Source of the DNA: Chthoniobacterales bacterium
Lineage (GTDB): Bacteria; Verrucomicrobiota; Verrucomicrobiia; Chthoniobacterales; UBA10450
NCBI GenBank assembly: GCA_013697015.1
Contig: JACCXL010000330.1
Location: forward strand, 1 to 6,016
DNA length: 6,016 bases
Direction of reading: 5' to 3'
The notes under the pieces were generated by a model, which saw nothing but the letters and a program-made list of their open reading frames with translations, did no database searches and was not told the DNA's origin. The translations under genes and the position numbers were made by a program. Shown here one piece after another: positions 1 through 5,213 of this stretch. The first letter of the stretch is position 1. Each line of letters starts with the position of its first letter.

Positions 1-337
1 AGCCGGGGTAATCGACGAGCAGAAACGCATCGGTCGCCGTCGGGTAGCCACGCAAAATCGTGGTCCAATCAAGCGCGAGCGAGCCGTTGCCGCAAAAGGC
101 CACCCAGAGACACTGCGGGATTTGGCCCGAGCGCGGCGGCGCGTAGAACGCCACCTGTTTCCCGAACGGCATGACATATTCGATCTCGAGACCGCCTGGC
201 GGCATGGCGTGCGTGTAAGTCCGATCGTACGGCCGCGGATGATAAATGAGCGCGTGCTGCTTGAAATGAACGAGCGCGACCACGGCGACGACGAGAATAA
301 AGAGTGTGACCAAGATGGTCCGCAGCCGTCGCAACAT
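1..337 (-). CDS. Alpha/beta-hydrolase, membrane-anchored, N-terminal part only (cut by left edge)
   Basis: Reading the minus strand from the ATG at 337 gives 112 residues that stay open to the window edge. A basic start (MLRRLR) leads into a hydrophobic segment at about residues 8-23, which suggests a signal anchor or uncleaved signal peptide. LIYHPRPY follows at 30-37, a sequence typical of the region just before the hydrolase core in single-pass alpha/beta-hydrolases. WVAFCGNG (78-85) matches the oxyanion-hole strand, usually HGNG, and FLLVDYPG (105-112) matches the following strand and turn (usually DYRGYG or DYPGYG). The catalytic Ser, Asp and His would lie outside the window, so activity and substrate cannot be judged. 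The start is firm: an in-frame TAA lies seven codons upstream and no other start codon lies between. No clear Shine-Dalgarno is visible. It is divergent from rsmI. A competing 100-residue minus-strand reading over 69-371 is Arg/Ala-rich and looks like a shadow. Confidence 0.8.
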   Translation of the reverse strand, partial: MLRRLRTILVTLFILVVAVVALVHFKQHALIYHPRPYDRTYTHAMPPGGLEIEYVMPFGKQVAFYAPPRSGQIPQCLWVAFCGNGSLALDWTTILRGYPTATDAFLLVDYPG

Positions 338-415
338 CGGACACGAGAGTGCGTCGTATTAGTTGCGTCAACCAGGGGATTCGCTGCGCGTGCTTTCCTG
401 CTCGATGGTTTCGCC
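338..415. promoter_or_regulatory. Divergent intergenic gap between hydrolase and rsmI
   Basis: Both flanking genes start at the edges of this 78-bp gap, so promoters for both probably lie in or near it. On the minus strand a TTGACG hexamer at 371-366 resembles a -35 box, but no good -10 hexamer sits 16-18 nt after it. On the plus strand I see no convincing promoter pair and no Shine-Dalgarno before rsmI. The regulatory role is inferred from layout only. Confidence 0.3.
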
Positions 416-1090
416 ATGCTCTACGTCGTCGCGACGCCGATCGGCAATCTCGACGACATCACGTTACGGGCGCTAGAAGTGCTAAAATCGGTCGATCTGA
501 TCGCGGCCGAGGACACGCGGCATTCCGGAAATTTGCTGCGGCATTTCGAAATCCGGAAGCCGCTCGTCAGTTATCACGAACACAACGAGGCGATGAGCGC
601 GCAGGAATTGGCGGAACGGCTCGCGGCGGGCGAAAACGTCGCGCTCATTACCGATGCGGGCATGCCCGGCCTCTCGGATCCCGGCGCGCGGCTCATCCGC
701 AAATGCATAGAGCGAGAGTTACCGTTCACAATCGTGCCCGGTGTTTCGGCGATCCTCACGGGGCTTGTGGGCTCCGGATTCGGACTCGACCGCTTTACCT
801 TTCGCGGCTTTCTACCGGTGAAATCAGGCCAGCGCGAACGCGAGCTGCGCGCGGCGGCGGAACGCGCAGAAACATCGGCCTTCTTTGAATCTCCCTATCG
901 CCTGGTGAAGACCCTCGCGGCCTGCGCGGAGATCATGCCGGACCGCATGCTTTGTGTGGCGCGGGAGTTGACGAAGAAATTCGAGGAATTTCGGCGAGGC
1001 GTTGGGACTGAGTTGCTCGCCCACTTTGAGGCCCATCCGCCGAAGGGCGAGATTACGTTCCTGGTCAGCGGCGTGGAGTCGCGACGCTAA
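416..1090 (+). CDS. rsmI: 16S rRNA (cytidine1402-2'-O)-methyltransferase RsmI, short form
   Basis: RsmI uses S-adenosylmethionine to methylate the ribose 2'-OH of C1402 in 16S rRNA, tuning the decoding centre. It belongs to the tetrapyrrole-methylase-fold family. The 224-residue product begins almost directly with the family opening YVVATPIGNLDDIT. AAEDTRHSG follows at about 30-38, then DAGMPGLSDPG, the PGVSAI loop, GFLPVKSGQR, FFESPYRL, ARELTKKFEEFRRG and a final KGEITFLVSG. The frame is open upstream to 122, but the ATG at 416 is chosen because it fits the family N-terminus and the upstream part is a low-complexity basic stretch antisense to the hydrolase. Two oddities: the usual Thr of DAGTPG is Met, and the protein ends about 50-60 residues short of E. 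coli RsmI (286 residues), so the small C-terminal domain is absent. Only 64 nt separate the stop from rplU, so a frameshifted tail is unlikely. Confidence 0.93.
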   Translation: MLYVVATPIGNLDDITLRALEVLKSVDLIAAEDTRHSGNLLRHFEIRKPLVSYHEHNEAMSAQELAERLAAGENVALITDAGMPGLSDPGARLIRKCIERELPFTIVPGVSAILTGLVGSGFGLDRFTFRGFLPVKSGQRERELRAAAERAETSAFFESPYRLVKTLAACAEIMPDRMLCVARELTKKFEEFRRGVGTELLAHFEAHPPKGEITFLVSGVESRR

Positions 1091-1093
1091 GTT

Positions 1094-1146
1094 CTCCTTG
1101 TCAAAAGCGGCCGGTTGTGTGACTTTGCGCGGCTTTTCCCAAGGAG
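1094..1146 (+). promoter_or_regulatory. Candidate SD-covering hairpin in the rplU leader
   Basis: CTCCTTG at 1094-1100 is perfectly complementary to CAAGGAG at 1140-1146, which contains the rplU Shine-Dalgarno. After a symmetric 2x2 internal loop, AAAAGC at 1103-1108 pairs with GCTTTT at 1132-1137, closing a loop of about 23 nt. Folded, this element would hide the ribosome-binding site. It starts 3 nt after the rsmI stop codon, so ribosomes finishing rsmI could disrupt it. L21 leader RNAs are known in Firmicutes, but I do not recognise this as that class. A TTGTCA hexamer at 1098-1103 could instead be a -35 box, but no good -10 follows at the right distance. Confidence 0.4.
1141..1146 (+). 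promoter_or_regulatory. Shine-Dalgarno of rplU
   Basis: AAGGAG lies 8 nt before the rplU ATG at 1155. It is the strongest ribosome-binding site in the window and fixes that start over the upstream open frame, which extends back to 1002. Confidence 0.85.
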
Positions 1147-1154
1147 TAGACGAA

Positions 1155-1517
1155 ATGGCTTTTGCAATCATCAAAACCGGAGGCCGCCAGCATCGGGTGG
1201 CAGAGGGCGACATCATCGACGTCGATTTGCTGGATTTGGAAACAGGTAAAGAAGCCGTCTTCGGTGAAGTGATAATGCACGCCGACGGCGACAAGCTGAC
1301 GCACGGTTCGCCGATTTCAGGCGCGACCGTGAAGGGCAAAGTGATCGAACAGCGCAAGGACAAGAAAGTAATCGCCTTTAAGTATCGCCGCCGCAAAGGC
1401 TACCACCGCACCGTCGGACACCGCCGCAAACTGACCCGCGTAAAGATCACCAGCATTAGTCTGGACGGGGAAAAGAAACCGGCCAAGGCGCGCAAAACCG
1501 ACAAGGCCGCTGAATAG
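1155..1517 (+). CDS. rplU: 50S ribosomal protein L21
   Basis: L21 binds 23S rRNA in the large ribosomal subunit. The 120-residue product opens with AFAIIKTGGRQHRV, the usual L21 start (AVIKTGGKQYRV in many bacteria). The EGDIIDVDLLD and GKVIEQRKDKKVIAFKYRRRKGYHRTVGHRR segments are characteristic, and the last is the basic rRNA-binding region with the L21 signature. It is longer than E. coli L21 (103 residues) because of a Lys/Ala-rich tail after about residue 105. The start is supported by the Shine-Dalgarno at 1141-1146 and by the family N-terminus. It lies 64 nt after rsmI and ends 2 nt before rpmA, the standard rplU-rpmA pair. Confidence 0.98.
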   Translation: MAFAIIKTGGRQHRVAEGDIIDVDLLDLETGKEAVFGEVIMHADGDKLTHGSPISGATVKGKVIEQRKDKKVIAFKYRRRKGYHRTVGHRRKLTRVKITSISLDGEKKPAKARKTDKAAE

Positions 1518-1519
1518 TC

Positions 1520-1774
1520 ATGGCACATAAAAAAGGACAAGGCAGCGTAAAGAACGGGCGCGACAGCGTCAGCAAGCGGCTGGGCGTAAAGAAGTTTGGA
1601 AGCGAGGCCGTCGTGGCCGGGAACATCATCATTCGGCAGCGCGGGACGAAGTTCCAGCCGGGTAAAAACGTGGGACTCGGTCGCGATTACACGATCTTCG
1701 CGCTCGTTGATGGCCAGGTGCGGTTCGATCGCGCCGGTCGTCGCGTTAATGTCGAGGCCGCGGCGGCGAAGTAG
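1520..1774 (+). CDS. rpmA: 50S ribosomal protein L27
   Basis: L27 reaches toward the peptidyl-transferase centre of the large subunit with its N-terminal tail. The 84-residue product starts MAHKKGQGSVKNGRDS, the canonical tail (AHKKGxGSxxNGRDS). SKRLGVKKFGSE, GNIIIRQRGTKFQPG and VGLGRDYTIFAL follow, all typical of L27. There is no cleavable N-terminal extension of the kind seen in Firmicutes L27. The ATG is 2 nt after the rplU stop, and upstream there is only a weak AAGG at a long distance, so translational coupling to rplU is likely. The gene normally downstream in many bacteria (obg) is absent. Here a non-coding gap and a kinase gene follow. Confidence 0.98.
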   Translation: MAHKKGQGSVKNGRDSVSKRLGVKKFGSEAVVAGNIIIRQRGTKFQPGKNVGLGRDYTIFALVDGQVRFDRAGRRVNVEAAAAK

Positions 1775-1801
1775 CGGCTTCTCGTTGCGGTGTGTAATTT
1801 T

Positions 1802-1847
1802 GCCGACACGCGCGCGGCGCGCGAGCGCCGATTCGTTTCCGTCGGCG
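1802..1847 (+). other. GC-rich stem structures after rpmA, possible 3'-end element
   Basis: CGCGCG at 1809-1814 and 1818-1823 can form a six-pair stem with a 3-nt loop. GCCGAC at 1802-1807 can pair with GTCGGC at 1841-1846, enclosing it. The second arm can also pair locally, as CGCCGA at 1826-1831 with TCGGCG at 1842-1847, so these two pairings exclude each other. No T-run follows, so it is not a classic intrinsic terminator. It may stabilise the rpmA mRNA end, or be a chance effect of high GC. Confidence 0.25.
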
Positions 1848-1863
1848 ATCAAGATATGAGCAA

Positions 1864-1893
1864 TTGCCGCTCACCGGTCTTTTGGGCTATAAC
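1864..1893 (+). promoter_or_regulatory. Candidate sigma-70-type promoter for the kinase-fmt operon
   Basis: TTGCCG at 1864-1869 (4 of 6 to TTGACA) is followed after 18 nt by TATAAC at 1888-1893 (5 of 6 to TATAAT). Transcription would begin near 1898-1900, leaving roughly 6-8 nt before the ATG at 1906. Position and hexamer quality support a promoter. The lack of any Shine-Dalgarno between it and the ATG fits a very short leader. Confidence 0.5.
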
Positions 1894-1905
1894 AGTGAAC
1901 TTCGT

Positions 1906-2547
1906 ATGAGATATCAAACCTACCTCCTCTTCGGCGCCCCTGGCAGCGGCAAGGGCACCCAGGGTAAAACGCTCGGCACGATCCCGCGCTTTTTTCATTG
2001 CGCCTGCGGAGATGTTTTTCGCTCGATCGACACGCGCACAAAGGTAGGCCGCGCGTTCCTGGATTACTCGAGCAAAGGTGAGCTCGTACCCGACGAAGTG
2101 ACGGTGGAGCTCTGGAAAGCGAGAATCGATGCCGCCGTCGACGCGCACACATTTAAGCCGGACATCGACTTCCTCGTGCTGGACGGCATCCCGCGAAATG
2201 TCGGCCAGGCGAAAATCATGGATAGGCTCATCGACGTGAAAAAAGTCTTTCACCTCTCCTGCCCCGATCGCGACACGCTCTTCATGCGCTTGAAAAAGCG
2301 CGCGCTGAAAGACAATCGGCTCGACGATGCGAATGAAGAGGTCATTCGGCGCCGCCTTGATACCTACGAGACGGAGTCGAAACCGGTCCTGACCTATTAC
2401 GGAGATGTTCGCATTACCTGCGTGGACGCGACGCAGCCGCCGGCGATGGTTTTATTGAAGATTCTTGAAAGCGTGAACGACGGCGCGCACGGGGTGAACG
2501 GGAGTACGGAACCGGTCGAGGCGCAGAATGAGCCAGCAGCAATTTGA
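1906..2547 (+). CDS. Adenylate kinase family nucleoside-monophosphate kinase, short-LID type
   Basis: Adenylate kinases transfer phosphate between ATP and AMP in the cytoplasm. The 213-residue product has the P-loop GAPGSGKGTQ at 10-19, then CGDVFR at 34-39 (usually TGDLLR), with Arg39 at the NMP-binding position. KGELVPDEV lies at 57-65 and LDGIPR at 92-97 (the DGFPR motif). Arg132, Arg138 and Arg149 match the LID/catalytic arginines, with NRLDDANEEVIRRRLDTY following. The LID is the short form without a zinc site, and the usual GETSG loop reads ALKDN. The last 20-25 residues are low-complexity. The ATG at 1906 fits the family start. A TTG at 1864 would add 14 residues but overlaps the candidate promoter. 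Whether this is the cell's main Adk or a paralogue with altered NMP preference is not decidable here, so no symbol is given. It overlaps the next gene by 20 nt. Confidence 0.88.
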   Translation: MRYQTYLLFGAPGSGKGTQGKTLGTIPRFFHCACGDVFRSIDTRTKVGRAFLDYSSKGELVPDEVTVELWKARIDAAVDAHTFKPDIDFLVLDGIPRNVGQAKIMDRLIDVKKVFHLSCPDRDTLFMRLKKRALKDNRLDDANEEVIRRRLDTYETESKPVLTYYGDVRITCVDATQPPAMVLLKILESVNDGAHGVNGSTEPVEAQNEPAAI

Positions 2548-2776
2548 GAATTTTACCGCTTCCAGCCTCTACTGCGACAAATGCAAGGCGGCTATGCCGG
2601 TGCGAGAGCGTTTGCTCTTAGTTCTGCCGGAGAAGGAAATTTACGATTATCTTTGCACCGGCTGCGCTTCGTCGGTCGGCCAGCGCGAGATCACCGCGGG
2701 TGAGAAATTGATGGCGCAAAACAGGACCGCACGACGTCCGCGGCGTGCTCCGACACCTCGCCGACTCGTCCCCTAA
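2528..2776 (+). CDS. Small protein with paired CxxC motifs, probable zinc ribbon, unknown function
   Basis: This 82-residue product is not one I recognise by name. It has CDKC at residues 16-19 and CTGC at 43-46, a spacing that fits a small zinc-ribbon or treble-clef-like knuckle. Between them lies PVRERLLLVLPEKEIYDYL, which reads like beta strands of a folded domain. The tail after about residue 62 is Arg/Pro-rich (TARRPRRAPTPRR) and probably disordered or nucleic-acid binding. Its start overlaps the kinase end by 20 nt, and GAGG at 2518-2521 stands 6 nt before the ATG, a good Shine-Dalgarno. It ends 7 nt before fmt. The position suggests co-translation with both neighbours. A translation- or RNA-related role is only inferred from context. 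Confidence 0.75.
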   Translation: MSQQQFENFTASSLYCDKCKAAMPVRERLLLVLPEKEIYDYLCTGCASSVGQREITAGEKLMAQNRTARRPRRAPTPRRLVP

Positions 2777-2783
2777 AGTCCGG

Positions 2784-3725
2784 ATGCGTGTCGTCTTCAT
2801 CGGCACGGGCGAGATCGGCGTGCCGACGCTCCGCTGGCTGACGAATTCGGTTGATCACGAACTGGTCGGCGTCGTCACGCAACCAGACAAGCCTGTCGGT
2901 CGCGATCAGCGCATTCAGTCGCCGCCGATCAAAACCGCGCTGGGTGAGAGAAGCGTCCCCTTGCTTCAGCCGGAGCGGATCAGGCAGGAAGTTGCGTTGG
3001 CCGAGCTCCGCGCGCTCTCGCCAGACTTGATCGTGGTCATGGCTTACGGCCAAATCCTTCCGCGAACTGTCCTCGAGATTCCCAAGGTCGGGTGCCTTAA
3101 TCTGCACGCTTCACTCCTGCCACGACACCGCGGGGCTGCCCCGATTCAGGCAGCCATCACGGCGGGCGACGTGGAATCCGGGATAACCGTGATCTATATG
3201 GATGAAGGCCTCGACACCGGGGATATTCTTCTGCAGGAGAAAATCGCGCTCGCGCCCGCCGAGACGGGTCAATCGCTGCACGATCGCCTCGCCGAAATCG
3301 CACCCGCGACGCTAGCGAGTGCACTCACACAGGTGAGCGCCGGAACGGCCCCACGCAGCCCGCAGGATAATGCCGCGGCCACCTACGCAGGCAAACTTGA
3401 GCGCGACCATGGTCGAATCGATTGGTCCGAACCAGCCGAGGTGATCGAGCGGAAAATCCGCGCCTTTCACCCCTGGCCAGGAGCGTTCACCGTCTTAAGC
3501 GAGAAACAAGGTCGGGAATGGAAGCTGAAAATTCACGCTGCTCGACTTGTCGCAGCGCAAGGCAAGCCGGGCGAAATCAGCCGTGGTAACGATGACGAGC
3601 TCATCATCTCAGCGCGCGAAGGCGGAATCGAGCTCGGAACGGTGCAGCTGGAAGGAAAATCGGTGATGAGCGCCGGCGAGTTCGCCCGCGGGCACGCCCG
3701 TTTATTGCATTCGGCCGCACGCTAA
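2784..3725 (+). CDS. fmt: Methionyl-tRNA formyltransferase
   Basis: Fmt transfers a formyl group from 10-formyl-tetrahydrofolate to Met-tRNAfMet, making the initiator for bacterial translation. The 313-residue product matches the usual family length. The N-terminal Rossmann-like domain starts RVVFIGTGEIGVPTL and includes TQPDKPVGR at 32-40. The catalytic trio Asn106, His108 and Asp144 sits in NLHASLLPRHRGAAPIQ and MDEGLDTGD, at the same numbers as in E. coli. The folate-loop Trp of LLPRWRG is His here, a common variant. The C-terminal OB-like tRNA-binding domain begins near residue 205 (YAGKLERDHGRIDWSEPA) and includes IRAFHPWPGAF. The ATG at 2784 is chosen because it gives the exact family start, although the frame is open back to 2745. 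No Shine-Dalgarno is visible, so coupling to the small gene ending at 2776 is likely. Confidence 0.97.
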   Translation: MRVVFIGTGEIGVPTLRWLTNSVDHELVGVVTQPDKPVGRDQRIQSPPIKTALGERSVPLLQPERIRQEVALAELRALSPDLIVVMAYGQILPRTVLEIPKVGCLNLHASLLPRHRGAAPIQAAITAGDVESGITVIYMDEGLDTGDILLQEKIALAPAETGQSLHDRLAEIAPATLASALTQVSAGTAPRSPQDNAAATYAGKLERDHGRIDWSEPAEVIERKIRAFHPWPGAFTVLSEKQGREWKLKIHAARLVAAQGKPGEISRGNDDELIISAREGGIELGTVQLEGKSVMSAGEFARGHARLLHSAAR

Positions 3726-3742
3726 AACTGGCTGCGCGTGAA

Positions 3743-3757
3743 GGGCGGCAGCCGCCT
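3743..3757. repeat. Palindromic GC-rich hairpin between fmt and pyrH
   Basis: GGCGG at 3744-3748 and CCGCC at 3752-3756 form a perfect five-pair stem around a CAG loop, extendable by one G-T pair. A short TTTT follows at 3763-3766 after a few bases, so it could be a poor terminator. It could also be one copy of a dispersed palindromic repeat, which a single window cannot show. Confidence 0.3.
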
Positions 3758-3782
3758 ACGGCATTTTCGCTTCCCAACACGC

Positions 3783-3787
3783 AGAGG
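3783..3787 (+). promoter_or_regulatory. Shine-Dalgarno of pyrH
   Basis: AGAGG lies 9 nt before the ATG at 3797 and supports that start over the in-frame ATG at 3812. Confidence 0.55.
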
Positions 3788-3796
3788 TTCTGGTTC

Positions 3797-4543
3797 ATGA
3801 TTGCGCCCCAAATGGATACCGGAACCGCCGCGCCGGCCTACAAGCGCATCGTCATCAAGCTCAGCGGCGAAGCGCTTCGCGAGAAAGGCGCGCGCGAGAA
3901 TATCTCGCCACAGATCGTGCGCGGAATCGCCGAACGGGTCAAAGAGATAAACGATCTCGGGGTGCAGACCTCCGTCGTCATTGGCGGCGGGAATATCTGG
4001 CGGGGGCTCTCGGCCAGCCATCGGGGCATGGATCGCACGACCGCTGATTACATGGGCATGCTCGCGACCGTCATCAACGGCCTCGCTTTGCAGAGCGCTC
4101 TCGTGCAACTCGGCGTCGAGACGCGGGTGCAGACCGCGATTGAAATGCAGAACATCGCGGAGCCCTTCATTCTCGGGCGCGCCATCCGCCACCTGGAGCT
4201 GCGCCGCGTGGTCATCTTTGTCGCCGGAACCGGCAATCCCTATTTCTCCACCGACACGACCGCTGCGCTGCGCGCGAGTGAAATTAGGGCGGACGTGATT
4301 CTGAAAGCAACAAAAGTAGATGGCGTTTACGACTCCGATCCGAAAACGAATTCCAACGCGCTCCGCTACGACCGCGTCACTTACACCGAAGCACTCACGA
4401 AACGCCTGCAGGTGATGGATTCGACTGCGTTCAGCCTTTGCCAGGACAACAAGATCCCAATCGTCGTCTTCGACATGAATCAGCCGAGCAATTTTCTCGA
4501 CGTCGTTCGCGGCAAGCAAATCGGCACGTTCGTCGCCGACTAG
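3797..4543 (+). CDS. pyrH: UMP kinase (uridylate kinase)
   Basis: PyrH phosphorylates UMP to UDP with ATP in pyrimidine nucleotide synthesis. It is a cytoplasmic hexamer of the amino-acid-kinase fold. The 248-residue product has KRIVIKLSGEAL at 16-27 (phosphate binding), VIGGGNIWRG at 61-70, GMDRTTADYMGMLATVING at 77-95 (the UMP-site region), GTGNPYFSTDTTAALRA at 144-160 and KATKVDGVYDSDP at 170-182, all hallmarks of bacterial UMP kinase. A short tail of about 15 residues precedes the core. The ATG at 3797 is preferred for its Shine-Dalgarno, while the ATG at 3812 would shorten the product by five residues without touching the core. It follows fmt by 71 nt and precedes frr by 85 nt. The pyrH-frr pairing is widespread, but rpsB and tsf, their common partners, are not upstream here. 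Confidence 0.98.
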   Translation: MIAPQMDTGTAAPAYKRIVIKLSGEALREKGARENISPQIVRGIAERVKEINDLGVQTSVVIGGGNIWRGLSASHRGMDRTTADYMGMLATVINGLALQSALVQLGVETRVQTAIEMQNIAEPFILGRAIRHLELRRVVIFVAGTGNPYFSTDTTAALRASEIRADVILKATKVDGVYDSDPKTNSNALRYDRVTYTEALTKRLQVMDSTAFSLCQDNKIPIVVFDMNQPSNFLDVVRGKQIGTFVAD

Positions 4544-4628
4544 CGCGCGTCGCCGCGCAAATCCACCATTGCGAATTCGCGGCGCACGACGTTTGTTGGG
4601 CCGCCGGAGATGCTAACCACCTACGACG

Positions 4629-5189
4629 ATGAGCGCTGAAGACATTCTATTCGAAGCGGAGATGACGATGGAAAAGAGCGTAGACTACATGATCCACGAA
4701 TTCTCGGGCGTCCGGACCGGGAAGGCTTCGCCAGCGCTGGTGGAAAATGTTGACGTCGAAGCATACGGCTCGTCCATGAAGCTAAAGCAGCTCGCTCTGA
4801 TCACGACCCCCGAAACGCGGCTACTCGTGGTCCAGCCCTTTGATGCTGCCACGGTCAAAGACATCGAGAAGGCCCTGAAAGAATCGAAAATCGGCATCAC
4901 TCCACAGGTTGATGGGAAGATCATTCGATTGCCGGTCCCGGAGCTTTCCGAGGAGCGCCGCAAGGATCTTGTCAAATCCCTTCGGCAAATGGCGGAAGAA
5001 GCGCGTGTGCGCGTGCGCGGAAACCGCCGGACGGCGATTGATGACGCGAAGAAACTGCAAAAATCGGGCGAGCTGACCGAGGACGGCCTGCGCGACCTCG
5101 AAGGTGACGTGCAGAAGCTGACCGACAAATTTGTGAAATCAGTCGACGATCATCTCGAGCGCAAGGAAGCCGAGATCATGAAGGTGTAA
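4629..5189 (+). CDS. frr: Ribosome recycling factor
   Basis: RRF works with EF-G to split the post-termination ribosome into subunits. The 186-residue product matches the family length (about 185). It shows the expected pattern: an N-terminal helix (SAEDILFEAEMTMEKSVD), VRTGKASPALVENV at 28-41 (usually RTGRASP), the small beta domain II at about 31-104 containing VQPFDAATVKDIEKA, and a long helical return ending in a charged KEAEIMKV. The RGNRRTAIDDAKK segment is near the conserved RVRNIRRD region. An in-frame TAA at 4614-4616 rules out longer forms, so the ATG at 4629 is the only good start. GGAG at 4606-4609 is too far away to be a normal Shine-Dalgarno. It converges with the membrane-protein gene, leaving 24 nt and no clear terminator. 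Confidence 0.97.
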   Translation: MSAEDILFEAEMTMEKSVDYMIHEFSGVRTGKASPALVENVDVEAYGSSMKLKQLALITTPETRLLVVQPFDAATVKDIEKALKESKIGITPQVDGKIIRLPVPELSEERRKDLVKSLRQMAEEARVRVRGNRRTAIDDAKKLQKSGELTEDGLRDLEGDVQKLTDKFVKSVDDHLERKEAEIMKV

Positions 5190-5213
5190 GCCTTCGGCGA
5201 TTGCTGCTCAGCG

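Noticed and set aside
69..371. Minus-strand 100-residue open frame
   Set aside because: Arg/Ala-rich composition, and the same strand in another frame encodes a clear hydrolase N-terminus from 337 to the edge.
122..415. N-terminal extension of the rsmI frame
   Set aside because: It is antisense to the hydrolase gene, shows no domain, and the family N-terminus begins exactly at the ATG at 416.
1098..1126. TTGTCA as a -35 box for rplU
   Set aside because: The hexamer at 16-18 nt downstream matches the -10 consensus poorly, so there is no supported promoter.
1002..1154. Upstream extension of the rplU frame
   Set aside because: It overlaps the end of rsmI. The strong SD at 1141-1146 and the L21 N-terminus fix the start at 1155.
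3722..4519. Minus-strand 265-residue open frame opposite pyrH
   Set aside because: It lies wholly antisense to a well-supported gene. High-GC codon bias leaves the opposite frame open, and it shows no family motif.
4571..4580. Perfect 10-bp palindrome GCGAATTCGC between pyrH and frr
   Set aside because: A short self-complementary site without flanking promoter or repeat partners; chance is sufficient.
4438..4632. Plus-strand 64-residue open frame across the pyrH-frr gap
   Set aside because: It starts inside pyrH in another frame, has an Arg/His-rich shadow composition and no ribosome-binding site.
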